From assembly GCA_964610175.1 (NCBI GenBank), contig CAZSVE010000016.1, forward strand, positions 1 to 45,230: DNA of 45,230 bases, in the 5' to 3' direction. This DNA is from CAZSVE01 sp964610175 (GTDB lineage: Bacteria; Pseudomonadota; Gammaproteobacteria; HK1). The notes beneath the pieces were generated by a model. The model saw only the letters and a program-made list of their open reading frames with translations, had not been told where the DNA came from and made no database searches. Below, in pieces: positions 15,243 through 25,082 of this stretch. Both the position numbers and the translations under genes were made by a program. The stretch's first letter is position 1. Every line of letters begins with the position of its first letter.

Positions 15243-18200
15243 CTACTGGCTGCCCTCGCTCTTTTTTTCATCCACGGCAAGCCGGGCAAGCTGCGCATAC
15301 CAATGGTACCGTGAAGAAATGATGCGCTGGGCGTCGTGCAAATAGCGCTCGGCATCTTCGGGGTGGGTGTGTGCCAGCATGTTGAAGCGTGTTTCGGTCG
15401 CGGCGAAATCACGATAGGGAATGGATGGCTTTGGGGAATCCATGTGCAGCGGGTTTTCGCCTTGTTTGGCGCGGCGCGGATCGTAACGGAAGAGAGGCCA
15501 ATGGCCACTACTGACGGCGAGGTCCTGTTGGCGCAGGTTGTTGGACATATCGACGCCGTGTGCGATACACGGGCTATAGGCGATCAACAATGAGGGGCCA
15601 TCATAGGATTCGGCCTCCAGGAATGCACGGAGTGTTTGTATGTCCTTGGCGCCGAATGCCACTTGAGCCACGTATACATTGCCATAGGTCATGGCCATCA
15701 GGCTTAGGTCCTTCTTCTTCATGGGCTTGCCGCTCACCGAAAATTTGGCCACGGCCCCAATGGGAGTAGCCTTGGAAGTCTGTCCCCCCGTGTTGGAATA
15801 GACTTCCGTATCCAAGACCAGGATGTTGACGTTGCGTCCCGACGCCAGCACATGGTCAAGACCGCCAAAACCGATGTCGTAGGCCCAACCATCTCCCCCG
15901 ATCAACCACACGCTCTTTTTAACGAGATTGTCCGCAACGGTGGCAAGAGCGTGCGCTTCGGGTCGATCGATCTTTTCAAGGCGCTTCCTGAGTATTTCCA
16001 CCCGTTCACGCTGTTCGAAGATTTCGGTTTCCGCCTGTTGTTCTGCCCCGATGATTGCCGTGGCGAGTTCTTCGCCTACGTCACCTCGTAGTATCGTTAG
16101 CAATTCCCTTGCATATTCGGCTTGTTTGTCGAGAGAGACCCGGATACCGAGACCGAATTCGGCGTTGTCTTCGAAGAGGGAGTTGGCCCACGCGGGTCCG
16201 CGTCCATCCGGATTGGTGGTAAAGGGTGTCGTTGGCAGGTTGCCGCCGAAGATGGATGAACAACCGGTGGCGTTGGCGATGATCATGCGATCCCCGAAGA
16301 GTTGGGTTGCAAGTTTCACATATGGCGTCTCTCCACAACCGACACAGGCACCGGAGAATTCGAACAGGGGCTGCAAAAGCATGGCACCTTTGAGCGTCGT
16401 CTCCTTGAGGCGAGCACGATCGTACTCCGGCAAGCCGACGAAAAAGTCCCAATTGGCCCGTTCCTGTTCGTGGTAGATCTTGCTATCTGTCATGTTGAGC
16501 GCTTTTCGCTTGGAACTTCCCTTGTCGCGAATGGGACAGATCTCCACGCAAAGCCCACAACCGGTACAATCATCGGGGGCAACCTGGTAGCTGATATGTA
16601 GACCAGGCTCGAAATCCTTGCCTTTTATCTGTACATGCTGAAAGCCATCCGGTGCCCGTTCCGTCAGTGCAACTGGAAACAATTTGCTACGAATTGCACC
16701 ATGGGGACATACCAACGGACACTTGCCGCAATGGCTGCAAAGGTCGGGCTCCCACTTTGGCAACGCCAGGGCAAGGTTACGTTTTTCCCACGCTGCCGTC
16801 CCCACCGGCCAGGTACCGTCTATCGGCAATTGGCTGACCGGGATGGCATCACCACGACCGGCGATCATGGCTCCCGTTATCCGACGTACGAACGAGGGAG
16901 CATCGAGGGGCACCGGCGGGGGTTTTTCAAAGGTACTGGTTACCTTCCCGGGTACATCGACTTTATGCAGACCGTCCAGTGCCGAATCGAGTGCCGCGAA
17001 ATTTCTATCGAGCAAGTGGCGACCTTTGCGCCCATAGGTCTTGGTAACCATCGTCTTGATCTTCTCGTTGGCCTTTTGTTCATCGAGAATACCGGAAATC
17101 GCGAAAAAACAGATCTGCATGATGGTGTTGATGCGTCGACCCATTCCCGCTTGCGCGGCTATCCCATAGGCATCGACCACATAAAAATCAAGATGTTTAT
17201 CGATAATCTGCTGTTGCGTGCTGCGCGGCAGATCCTGCCAGACCGCATCCGGGGAGCTTGGAGAATTCAACAAGAACACGCCATCCTCGGCGGCCATGTC
17301 GAGCATATCGTAGCGGTCAAGAAATACCGGCTGGTGGCAGGCAATAAAATTGGCTTCTCCTTCGCCAATCAGGTAGGTGGAATCGATGGGCCTGGGGCCA
17401 AAGCGAAGGTGGGATCTGGTAACCGCGCCGGACTTCTTGGAATCGTACTCGAAATAGCCTTGAGAAAAATTCTCCGTTTCTTCATTGATGATTTTGATGG
17501 AGTTTTTATTGGCACTGACAGTGCCATCGGAACCGAGCCCGAAAAATACACAATTGGTTATCCCACGGGCGGCGTCGGTGCGGAAGGCAGGCCCCCAATC
17601 CAGGCTTTTTTTCGTAACATCATCGATAATGCCAATGGTGAAAGCGTTTTGCGGATCCTCCTTGGCGAGTTCTTCCAATACTCCCAGCACCATATTCGGT
17701 GTGAATTCCTTGGAAGCAATACCATAACGTCCCCCCACGATACGGGGCAGATATGGCCGATCACCTGCACTATATGCTGCGGCAAAGGCACTAAGGACAT
17801 CTTTATACAGGGGGTCCCCATCGGCACCGGGTTCTTTTGTCCTATCGAGAACCCCGATCTTTTTCACGCTCGAAGGAACGGATGCCAGCAGGCTCGCCGA
17901 ATCGAAGGGCCGATACAATCTGACCTTGACAAGGCCGACCCGCTCTCCCCGTTTTACCAGGTGCTGTACGGTTTCTTCGGCGGCCCCGATTCCAGACCCC
18001 ATGAGGATAATGACCCGATCCGCCTCCGGATGTCCCACGTATTCGAACAGGCGGTAGTGGCGATCGGTCAACGTCGCGAACCGATCCATTTTCGCCTGAA
18101 CGATCCCCGGCATTCGATCATAAAAGGGATTCGATGCCTCCCGAGATTGGAAGAAAACGTCGGAATTTTGTGTCGTGCCACGAACTACCGGTCGATCGGA

Positions 18201-18830
18201 GGAAAGCGCGCGGTTACGATGTGCGGTAACAAAGGCGTCGTCTATAAGAGCACGGATGATCTCTCGTTCCGGTCTATGGACCTTATTGACCTCGTGGGAG
18301 GTGCGAAACCCATCGAAAAAATGAAGGATGGGCACTCGCCCCTCCAAGGTCGCTCCTTGGGCAATCAATGCAAAATCCATTACCTCCTGCACCGAGGAAG
18401 CACACAACATTGCATAGCCGGTAGCGCGGCATGCCATCACATCGGTGTGATCTCCGAAGATCGATAGGCCATGAGAGGCTACGGTACGCGCCGAGACATG
18501 GAGCACCGTGGGAATAAGTTCACCGGCAATCTTGTAAAGGTTCGGGATCATCAGAAACAATCCCTGAGAAGCAGTGAACGACGTGGTAAGCGACCCTGCC
18601 TGGAGCGCGCCGTGGAGTGTGCCCGCGGCCCCAGCCTCGCTTTGCATTTCAACCACCTGTGGAACGGTTCCCCAGAGATTTCGAATTCCTGACGTAGCCC
18701 ACTCGTCGGCCCATTCTCCCATGGGCGAAGAAGGAGTAATAGGGTAGATGGCAATGATCTCGTTAGTGAGATAAGCAATGTGGGCGGCAGCCTCGTTGCC
18801 GTCGATGACCACCATGTTGCGTTTGGGCAT
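15243..18830 (-). CDS. nifJ: Pyruvate:ferredoxin (flavodoxin) oxidoreductase
   Basis: A 1195-aa single-chain enzyme that decarboxylates pyruvate to acetyl-CoA and CO2 while reducing ferredoxin or flavodoxin, or runs in reverse. Domain order is the standard one: pyrimidine-binding domain (AIYPITPSSPMGE near 28), the gamma domain, two [4Fe-4S] motifs CSHCGKCPLVCP (~697) and CTGCGLCVEICP (~755), the proximal cluster Cys in GACVGCGETPY, and the TPP/Mg motif GDGWAYDIGFGG (~978). ATG 18830 has GAGGA six bases upstream. Low-potential electron supply fits an anaerobic or microaerobic autotroph. It is normally followed by the DHOD-like gene, now 3 kb away. Confidence 0.96.
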   Translation of the reverse strand: MPKRNMVVIDGNEAAAHIAYLTNEIIAIYPITPSSPMGEWADEWATSGIRNLWGTVPQVVEMQSEAGAAGTLHGALQAGSLTTSFTASQGLFLMIPNLYKIAGELIPTVLHVSARTVASHGLSIFGDHTDVMACRATGYAMLCASSVQEVMDFALIAQGATLEGRVPILHFFDGFRTSHEVNKVHRPEREIIRALIDDAFVTAHRNRALSSDRPVVRGTTQNSDVFFQSREASNPFYDRMPGIVQAKMDRFATLTDRHYRLFEYVGHPEADRVIILMGSGIGAAEETVQHLVKRGERVGLVKVRLYRPFDSASLLASVPSSVKKIGVLDRTKEPGADGDPLYKDVLSAFAAAYSAGDRPYLPRIVGGRYGIASKEFTPNMVLGVLEELAKEDPQNAFTIGIIDDVTKKSLDWGPAFRTDAARGITNCVFFGLGSDGTVSANKNSIKIINEETENFSQGYFEYDSKKSGAVTRSHLRFGPRPIDSTYLIGEGEANFIACHQPVFLDRYDMLDMAAEDGVFLLNSPSSPDAVWQDLPRSTQQQIIDKHLDFYVVDAYGIAAQAGMGRRINTIMQICFFAISGILDEQKANEKIKTMVTKTYGRKGRHLLDRNFAALDSALDGLHKVDVPGKVTSTFEKPPPVPLDAPSFVRRITGAMIAGRGDAIPVSQLPIDGTWPVGTAAWEKRNLALALPKWEPDLCSHCGKCPLVCPHGAIRSKLFPVALTERAPDGFQHVQIKGKDFEPGLHISYQVAPDDCTGCGLCVEICPIRDKGSSKRKALNMTDSKIYHEQERANWDFFVGLPEYDRARLKETTLKGAMLLQPLFEFSGACVGCGETPYVKLATQLFGDRMIIANATGCSSIFGGNLPTTPFTTNPDGRGPAWANSLFEDNAEFGLGIRVSLDKQAEYARELLTILRGDVGEELATAIIGAEQQAETEIFEQRERVEILRKRLEKIDRPEAHALATVADNLVKKSVWLIGGDGWAYDIGFGGLDHVLASGRNVNILVLDTEVYSNTGGQTSKATPIGAVAKFSVSGKPMKKKDLSLMAMTYGNVYVAQVAFGAKDIQTLRAFLEAESYDGPSLLIAYSPCIAHGVDMSNNLRQQDLAVSSGHWPLFRYDPRRAKQGENPLHMDSPKPSIPYRDFAATETRFNMLAHTHPEDAERYLHDAQRIISSRYHWYAQLARLAVDEKKSEGSQ

Positions 18831-19090
18831 AAGAAATCCTCGACTCCTGAATTATTGACAATACAAACCCCTACTTTACTCCAAAACACATCCACAGTGT
18901 GGAAGGCTCATGGATTCAAGATTCGATACGGATTTTCGAGGAGTACAGCCAACAGTCAGAGAATTAATATAGGAAGAAATAGAACATGAACCCATTCTGG
19001 GCAGGTTTTCGGTGAATTTTGCTTTTTCGATGCATCGAAAAGTAAGATTCCGTCCCGGAAGGGCGGCAAATCAAGGAAGCAATATAACCT

Positions 19091-19217
19091 AACCCGGCAA
19101 AGCCGGAACCAAAATTCCATCGCATGGATAAAGGATATGTCATCTCGACCGGAGGGAGAGATCTTGTGCATTTGGAATTTTTCAAGCCAGAAGATTTCTC
19201 GCTACGCTCGAAATGAC
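19091..19217. repeat. GAGAGATCT-type dispersed repeat (family B), copy
   Basis: AACCCGGCAAAGCCGG hairpin, then GTCATCTCGACCGGAGGGAG, ending CGCTACGCTCGAAATGACA, followed by TTTTTTGATCG as at 3870-3885. Confidence 0.78.
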
Positions 19218-19920
19218 AGATTAAAAATTTTTTGATCGTTTTGTTCAAGATCTTCCGGGTAACTGATTAAAGACACATCTTCGAATCCGGGCTTGAAAAA
19301 CAGTCCGGTTTGCATCTACGAAAGACAATTATAACGTTTTTTCCAATCTTTGCGCTTACCCCGGCCTTAGCACCATTTCCAACGGCCACTTGTACAACCC
19401 CAGACAATCCAAAACTTATCAGTCCGTACGTAGCTACCCGGATAAAGCTCGCCCAGCAAAGGGTACCATCGGCGAACGGCGTAACCTCTGTCCCGATGAG
19501 CCTCCTCCAATGACACATGGGTCCGAAGGAAGAGCGTAATCTCGAACGATTCCCTCTACGAATCCGTGCTCGGTTTCTCCAGGAGACGACGTCTTCCAGG
19601 AAATCTTCTCCCGGAATAGACACAAAACCGAAAATTTGCACTTGACAGGCGCTTCGCGAGTGCCATGAACAAACAAAACGTGTTGGGAACAACAGAGTTT
19701 GCTAATATTCGATGCTTTTTGGTTTCTGTTGTTCTCTGGGGGAGAAGCTCTTTTTCCGAGCGCAGTCTCGGAAAAAACCCAGGTATTTCTTATGTGCTTT
19801 CATGGCAATCTCTTCGACATTACCATCCAGGATTTCATGGGTAGGAAACGGTTATGTTGCACTGCGCCACCCCGGATGGTAAAAGATATACCTCGTATCG
19901 GACGAAAGTATTCGCGTTCA

Positions 19921-20030
19921 TTTGTTTATTTCCCGCTCATATTCGCAAATGCGTCAAGCTTTACAAGACGCTAACTTTCTCTACTGATACCAAATCATGC
20001 TTCATCGGTTTAAGGCGAAGCTTCACCAGA
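19921..20030 (+). repeat. ~110-bp dispersed repeat (family A), copy upstream of hemE
   Basis: Full-length plus-oriented copy starting TTTGTTTATTTCCCGCTCAT and ending GCGAAGCTTCACCAG, about 60 bp before the hemE start region. Confidence 0.82.
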
Positions 20031-20092
20031 TCATGAATCAAAGATTCGAGGCAAGGCCTCGCTAGCATTTGTCTACATCCGTTCGAGTCAAT

Positions 20093-21169
20093 GTGCCTAC
20101 CGTGACGAAACCCAAAATACCTCCGTTGAAAAATGATCGGTTGTTGCGCGCATTGGCTCGCCAACCGGTAGATGTCACCCCGGTTTGGTTGATGCGCCAA
20201 GCAGGTCGTTATCTCCCCGAATATCGGCACACGCGAGACCGCGCGGGTGGCTTCCTCGATCTTTGCACGAATCCTCATCTTGCCTGCGAGGTCACATTGC
20301 AACCCATCCGAAGATTCGCGCTGGATGCCGCAATCTTGTTTTCGGATATTCTGACGGTTCCGAACGCCATGGGATTGGATCTCGTATTCACGGAGGGAGA
20401 GGGCCCACGCTTCGAACATCCCGTACGAAATGCTCGTGATATCAGCCGGCTGGGGGTCCCCGATCCGGAAACCGAGCTCGCTTATGTCCCCGATACCATT
20501 CGTTTGGTTCAGCGCGAGCTGAACGGTCATGTACCACTGATCGGCTTCGCGGGCAGTCCGTGGACATTGGCCACCTACATAGTAGAAGGCGGCACCTCCA
20601 CCGACTTTCGACACATCAAGGGCATGATGTTCCAGGAACCCAAATTGACGCATCGATTACTCTCGACCCTGACCCGGGCGGTCATCGATTACCTGAACGC
20701 CCAAATTGCCGCCGGGGTTCAAGCGATCATGCTCTTCGATACATGGGGAGGCATCTTGTCGACACCGAACTATCAAGCGTTTTCGCTGGCCTATTTGCAC
20801 CGTATCATTGTCGATATTCGAGAAACGGGTACACCTGTCATTCTGTTTACCAAGGGCGGTAGCGGCTGGCTCGAAGAGATGGCAAAGACCGGTTGCGATG
20901 CCATTGGACTCGACTGGACCGTGGAGATTGGAAAGGCGCGAACACGGGTCGGCGACGAGGTTTCCCTACAGGGTAACTTGGATCCTTGTGCCCTATATGC
21001 TTCTCCGGATCGAATTCATCAGGAAGTCGCCAGGATACTCGAAGGCTTCGGCCACGGCAGTGGACACATCTTCAATCTCGGGCATGGCATACATCCTCAT
21101 GTAGATCCGGATCGGGTCGAGGTATTAGTAAATGCCGTCCACGAACTCAGCGTTCCGTATCACCGGTGA
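20093..21169 (+). CDS. hemE: Uroporphyrinogen decarboxylase
   Basis: Decarboxylates the four acetate chains of uroporphyrinogen III to give coproporphyrinogen III in haem synthesis (cytosol). Signature blocks are present: PVWLMRQAGRYLPEYR near the N-terminus (substrate-binding Arg), FSDILTVPNAMG (Asp), GFAGSPWTLATY, LFDTWGGILS and FNLGHGIHPHVDPD near the C-terminus. The family N-terminus LKNDRLLRAL is preserved. No ATG exists before the core, so the start must be GTG or TTG. GTG 20093 has a GAG five bases upstream and is preferred; TTG 20069 and GTG 20102 are alternatives. It overlaps the DUF368 start as GTGA. Confidence 0.95.
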   Translation: MPTVTKPKIPPLKNDRLLRALARQPVDVTPVWLMRQAGRYLPEYRHTRDRAGGFLDLCTNPHLACEVTLQPIRRFALDAAILFSDILTVPNAMGLDLVFTEGEGPRFEHPVRNARDISRLGVPDPETELAYVPDTIRLVQRELNGHVPLIGFAGSPWTLATYIVEGGTSTDFRHIKGMMFQEPKLTHRLLSTLTRAVIDYLNAQIAAGVQAIMLFDTWGGILSTPNYQAFSLAYLHRIIVDIRETGTPVILFTKGGSGWLEEMAKTGCDAIGLDWTVEIGKARTRVGDEVSLQGNLDPCALYASPDRIHQEVARILEGFGHGSGHIFNLGHGIHPHVDPDRVEVLVNAVHELSVPYHR

Positions 21170-22056
21170 TTACCACTGCGCTCAAGGGATTTTGCATGGG
21201 TACCGCTGACATTGTCCCAGGCGTAAGCGGTGGAACCATAGCCCTCATATTGGGGTTTTATACGCGCCTCATAGAGGCCATACGTGCCTTCGATGGCACT
21301 TTGCTTCTATATCTTTACCGGGGCAAGCCAATGGCCGCGGCGCGGCACGTCGACCTGGGTTTTTTGCTTTCCTTAGGTGTCGGGATCGCCGCAGCTTTAT
21401 TATTCTTTACACGAATCATTCCGTTACCGATCCTGCTCCGCGCGTATCCTGAATTCATCTACGGCCTTTTCTTCGGGTTGATTGTCGCATCCATCGTCTT
21501 TTTGATTCGTACCCTTGAACACTTCGATCTCCGTGATGGATCATGGCTTCTGGTTGGCGTCATGGTGGGATATTGGATCGTCAACCTAACGCCGACGCAT
21601 ACACCCGAAGAGCCATGGTTCATTTTCATAAGCGGAACACTTGCCATCTGCGCCATGATATTGCCCGGGATCTCCGGTTCGCTCATGCTCCTCATTCTGA
21701 ACAAATACACCTATCTATTAGATGCCGTCAGAGAGTTCGATTTCGGTGTTCTCGTACCCTTCTGTCTGGGAGCGCTGATGGGATTACTACTATTTAGCCG
21801 CTTGCTGATGTGGCTTCTACGAAACTTCCACCGAATAACCTTTCTGGTGATCACAGGAGTGTTGATTGGATCTCTATGGCTTATCTGGCCCTTCCAGGCA
21901 CGTACCTACCAGGATATCCAGGGAAAACATCATCTTGTAGACAGTACGCCGATATGGCCCCGGGAATTCGACGAGACAACTGTCGCGGTCCTTTGTTTGA
22001 TCATGCTCGGAATGGCGACGGTGGCCGCGATCGATTCGCTCGCGAGGCGGACGTAG
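21166..22056 (+). CDS. DUF368 integral membrane protein
   Basis: A 296-aa inner-membrane protein with about eight to nine hydrophobic helices. It starts at GTG 21166 inside the hemE stop (GTGA overlap), giving the expected family N-terminus VITTALKGFCMGTADIVPGVSGGTIALILGFY. The repeated PGISGS motif (MILPGISGSLMLLIL near residue 165) is the second half of the DUF368 duplication. Members of this family have been linked to flipping of undecaprenyl phosphate or related carriers (PopT); this is general family knowledge and not visible here. Coupling to hemE is striking but may be accidental. Confidence 0.88.
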   Translation: MITTALKGFCMGTADIVPGVSGGTIALILGFYTRLIEAIRAFDGTLLLYLYRGKPMAAARHVDLGFLLSLGVGIAAALLFFTRIIPLPILLRAYPEFIYGLFFGLIVASIVFLIRTLEHFDLRDGSWLLVGVMVGYWIVNLTPTHTPEEPWFIFISGTLAICAMILPGISGSLMLLILNKYTYLLDAVREFDFGVLVPFCLGALMGLLLFSRLLMWLLRNFHRITFLVITGVLIGSLWLIWPFQARTYQDIQGKHHLVDSTPIWPREFDETTVAVLCLIMLGMATVAAIDSLARRT

Positions 22057-22150
22057 ATTTGGATGCTGGAAAGAAAAAATACGGATATCGCTCTCTTACA
22101 TCGGAAAAATCATTGATCATGAAGAACACACATCGAAGGTAGTCCACGAG

Positions 22151-22663
22151 ATGGCGGAAAAACCAAGAGTTCTAAAAAAATACCCGAACCGACGCCTGTA
22201 CGATACGACCCTCAGCAAATACATTACGCTCGCGGACGTGCGGAATTTGGTGTTGGAAAACGAAGAGTTCCTGGTACGGGACGCAAAAAACGATCAGGAT
22301 ATAACGCGCAGCGTTCTATTGCAGATCATCGTCGATCAGGAGGGAGAGGAAGAAGAACAGCCACTTTTTACAACAAGTGTGCTGCGACAAATGATCGGAA
22401 TCTATGGAGACTCCCTTCAAGGGATGTTGGCAAGGCATCTGGAGAAAAATATAAAACTCATCGTCCGTCAACAACAACGCTTTCGCCAGCAGATGCAAAA
22501 TGTCGTCGTGCGTGATCCCGTGAATTTTTTATGTGAACTGACCGAACAAAACCTATCCCTGTGGGAAGAAATGCGAGAAGCACTCTCCATGAAATCACCC
22601 ATTCAGGATGATGGAAACACCGATGATGGAAACATCGCCACGAAGAATATCGAAAGCCGATAG
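22151..22663 (+). CDS. phaR: PhaR, polyhydroxyalkanoate synthesis repressor
   Basis: A 170-aa DNA-binding regulator that represses phasin and PHA-metabolism genes and is released by binding to nascent PHA granules. The N-terminal PHB_acc_N domain is clear: KKYPNRRLYDTTLSKYITLADVRNLV at residues 9-34. A short accumulation-regulator segment (TTSVLRQMIGIYGDSLQGMLARHLE) follows at about 75-100, and then a charged tail. ATG 22151. It indicates that the cell stores PHA; no phaC/phaP gene is in the window. Confidence 0.92.
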   Translation: MAEKPRVLKKYPNRRLYDTTLSKYITLADVRNLVLENEEFLVRDAKNDQDITRSVLLQIIVDQEGEEEEQPLFTTSVLRQMIGIYGDSLQGMLARHLEKNIKLIVRQQQRFRQQMQNVVVRDPVNFLCELTEQNLSLWEEMREALSMKSPIQDDGNTDDGNIATKNIESR

Positions 22664-22754
22664 GATGGGGATTGCACATCTTGTGGATAGATACCCACTG
22701 CTGAGCGCCCTTCTCGGCTGAGAGGATACTCTTCCTTCAGACTCCCGCTATTCG

Positions 22755-22862
22755 TTTGTTTATTTTCCGCTCAACTTCGCAAATGCATCGAATTTCACGA
22801 AATACCAGTTTTGCCTTACCGATGCCGGGTCATGCATGTCGGTTCGAGAACAAGCTTCGCTA
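22755..22862 (+). repeat. ~110-bp dispersed repeat (family A), overlapping the next CDS start
   Basis: Full-length plus copy: TTTGTTTATTTTCCGCTC at the left and GAACAAGCTTCGCTAA at the right. The upstream ATG of the peptide-binding protein (22836) lies inside it. Confidence 0.8.
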
Positions 22863-24413
22863 AAAGAATCCAAGGTGTATCAGTTCATAAAATGGCTGTT
22901 GCTTATACTTACTGGTTTTACTCTCCTATCGGCATGTGATGACGGCAAGAAAGCATCCTCGACATCCGAAGTCATCCCCGAAATCATCCGCTTTGGCTTG
23001 GCCGCAAGCCCCATCACGCTCGACCCACGTTTCGATACCGACGCCACGTCCATGCGCATCAATCGATTGCTCTACGATCGATTGGTGGACTTCGACGAGG
23101 CCTCTCGGGCAATTCCGGCGCTGGCCAAATGGCATCGCGTTACGGATCTTCACTACCGATTCACCTTTGGAGCGAAAAGACGCCGTTTCCACAACGGGAG
23201 ACTGCTAACCGCCTTCGACGTCAAGGCAACCTACGATTCGGTTCTGGATACGAGTGTAGCATCCCCTCATCGGAGTATGTTGGCGGTTATCGAAAAAATC
23301 ACGGTTCCCGACCAAGGCACCATCGATTTTCACCTGCATACTCCCGATCCGTTATTTCCGGGTCGATTGACGTTGGGTATCTTGCCAGGCGACTTGATTG
23401 TGCAAGCTCATCCGTTCAACCGAAAACCCATCGGTAGCGGCCCGCTCGCTCTGTCGGCATGGCCCGAAGAAGGAAAACTACGGTTGCGGCGACTCTCCGA
23501 TAATCTGATCATCGAATTCATTCACATACCGGAGACCACGGTACGTGTGTTGAAATTATTGCGAGGGGAAATCGATCTGATACAAAACGACATCCTGCCA
23601 GAACTTACCGCCTGGCTTTCGAATCGGAAAGATGTCATCGTAAAAACCGCCCCAGGCATCAACTTCGCCTATTTGGGGTTTCATTTACAAGACCCAGTCG
23701 TCGGGAATCCCGATGTTCGTAAGGCAGTGGCCCATGCATTGGATCGAGAGGCGATCATCCGCTACGTTTTAGGAGGAGCCGCACGCCCTGCAAATGGGCT
23801 CTTGACCCCAAACCACTGGGCGGGACATCCATCCTTGCAACCCATTACCTTCGATCCGGCCAAGGCAAGGACATTACTAGCCAAGGCCGGATACACCGAA
23901 AAACACCGACCCGATTTGGTTTACAAGACGTCCAACGACCCATTACGTATACGGTTGGCTACTATTATTCAGGACCAGCTACGAAATGTAGGCTTCGATG
24001 TGGATCTTCGCAGCCATGACTGGGGAACCTTCTACGGAGATATCAAGGCTGGACGATTCAGGATATACAGCCTTGCCTGGGTCAGTATAAAAATGCCGGA
24101 TATCTTCGAATATGCATTTCATAGCGCCTCTATCCCCCCGGCTGGTGCCAACCGCGGCAGATTCGTCGATGCATTCGCGGATCATCTCATAGACGAGGCG
24201 AAAGCGACCCCGCACCCGAGCCACCAGGCGGCTCTATACCGCCAACTCCAGGAATATTTGCTTACACTCCTTCCCTATGTCCCTCTTTGGTACGAGGATA
24301 ATGTCTTGATCACGCGCAACCACATTACAGGTCATGAACTTACGCCGGACGGCAACTACGATGGACTTGCTACCGTGCAACGGATGACAAAACATGCAAA
24401 AACTCATCGCTAA
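22836..24413 (+). CDS. Peptide/nickel-type ABC transporter substrate-binding lipoprotein
   Basis: A family 5 solute-binding protein (DppA/OppA-like) of 525 aa as drawn. Residues 14-34 form a lipoprotein signal ending in the lipobox LLSAC (Cys34). The mature part has LAASPITLDPRFDTDA, AFDVKATYDSVLD, PIGSGPLALSAW and the RKAVAHALDREAIIRYVLGG block that marks the family. The ATG at 22836 lies in a dispersed repeat; GTG 22875 (giving VYQFIKWLLLILTG...) would yield a tighter signal peptide and may be the true start. No permease or ATPase of the system is next to it, so it may serve a distant importer. Substrate is not inferable. Confidence 0.88.
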   Translation: MSVREQASLKESKVYQFIKWLLLILTGFTLLSACDDGKKASSTSEVIPEIIRFGLAASPITLDPRFDTDATSMRINRLLYDRLVDFDEASRAIPALAKWHRVTDLHYRFTFGAKRRRFHNGRLLTAFDVKATYDSVLDTSVASPHRSMLAVIEKITVPDQGTIDFHLHTPDPLFPGRLTLGILPGDLIVQAHPFNRKPIGSGPLALSAWPEEGKLRLRRLSDNLIIEFIHIPETTVRVLKLLRGEIDLIQNDILPELTAWLSNRKDVIVKTAPGINFAYLGFHLQDPVVGNPDVRKAVAHALDREAIIRYVLGGAARPANGLLTPNHWAGHPSLQPITFDPAKARTLLAKAGYTEKHRPDLVYKTSNDPLRIRLATIIQDQLRNVGFDVDLRSHDWGTFYGDIKAGRFRIYSLAWVSIKMPDIFEYAFHSASIPPAGANRGRFVDAFADHLIDEAKATPHPSHQAALYRQLQEYLLTLLPYVPLWYEDNVLITRNHITGHELTPDGNYDGLATVQRMTKHAKTHR

Positions 24414-24722
24414 AGGCATTATCCGATTTTCGATGCCACGACATAACACAACACAACGTCCAAACTTCGGCACACCTCGAACGTTATATTCGAAACTCGA
24501 GTTTTGGCCAAATCGTTTCGATTTTGCTTTAATTACACATTGTCCTGGTAAACGTATCCTCGAAAAGGATGCCATGCCTGAATCCGGCGTTGCCGTATCA
24601 TCGGTTGCTGCATGGTGCCGCACGATAATAATAAGATGGCACACTCGACATGTGCTACGACTACCCGGAAAAGGGTAAGACATAATTCACCCATCGAAAC
24701 AACCTATAGTCAGGAGAACAAA
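24414..24722. other. Gap upstream of the DsrC-like gene
   Basis: About 309 bp, A+T richer than average and containing no supported gene. It should hold the promoter of the DsrC-like gene. The ribosome-binding site AGGAG is at about 24712-24716. Confidence 0.45.
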
Positions 24723-25061
24723 ATGACAATTATAGTTGACGGTAAAGAATTAGAAATAACCGAAAATGGTTATCTCACCAACCCGGATGACTGGGATGAA
24801 AAAGTGGCGGAAGTAATCGCAAAAGAAGAAAGCATTACGCTTAGCGAGCGGCATTGGGACGTAGTCAATTATCTACGTGACGAATATATGAATAACAAGG
24901 GAAATCAACCCAATACACGCGCCATGGTGAAGGAGATCGGTAAGATTTGGGGCGAGAAGATCGACACCAAGGCACTTTTCGATCTCTTCCCCGGCAACCC
25001 CAGCAAGCAAGCCGGACGAATCGCCGGTATTCCCGAGAGTCGCCGAAAAGGTGGTTATTGA
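24723..25061 (+). CDS. DsrC/TusE-family protein lacking both signature cysteines
   Basis: A 112-aa protein of the DsrC/TusE sulfur-carrier family. It aligns through IIVDGKELEITENGYL, WDEKVAEVIA, LSERHWDVVNYLRDEY and LFPGNPSKQAGRIAGIP. In true DsrC the C-terminal arm reads KQACR...GLPKPTGCV, with two redox cysteines. Here the first is Gly (KQAGR) and the terminal Cys is replaced by ESRRKGGY, so there is no cysteine anywhere in the protein. It therefore cannot carry a persulfide or trisulfide and is likely a regulatory or decoy paralogue. AGGAG six bases before ATG 24723 sets the start. Family assignment is strong; role is inference. Confidence 0.9.
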   Translation: MTIIVDGKELEITENGYLTNPDDWDEKVAEVIAKEESITLSERHWDVVNYLRDEYMNNKGNQPNTRAMVKEIGKIWGEKIDTKALFDLFPGNPSKQAGRIAGIPESRRKGGY

Positions 25062-25082
25062 TATCCGGGTCTCCCAATGGCC

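Larger units (their letters stand above)
18831..20092. other. Long gene-free gap between nifJ and hemE
   Basis: About 1.26 kb. It holds a family B repeat (19091-19217) and a family A repeat (19921-20030). A perfect inverted repeat TTTTTCCGAG/CTCGGAAAAA lies at 19751-19776, possibly a weak terminator. The open frames within 19267-19692 on both strands show no family resemblance, start signal or membrane pattern that I trust. This may be a decayed gene region. Confidence 0.55.

Noticed and set aside
16635..18467. 610-codon open frame on the plus strand opposite nifJ
   Set aside because: Antisense to a fully conserved enzyme; no recognisable domain or start signal.
19267..19692. Possible 141-aa gene in the nifJ-hemE gap
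   Set aside because: No start signal or family resemblance, and alternative frames are equally open; at most a decayed gene.
19751..19776. Hairpin CCGAG/CTCGG flanked by T and A runs as a terminator
   Set aside because: The G/C part of the stem is only five pairs and no gene ends nearby, so terminator function is not supported.
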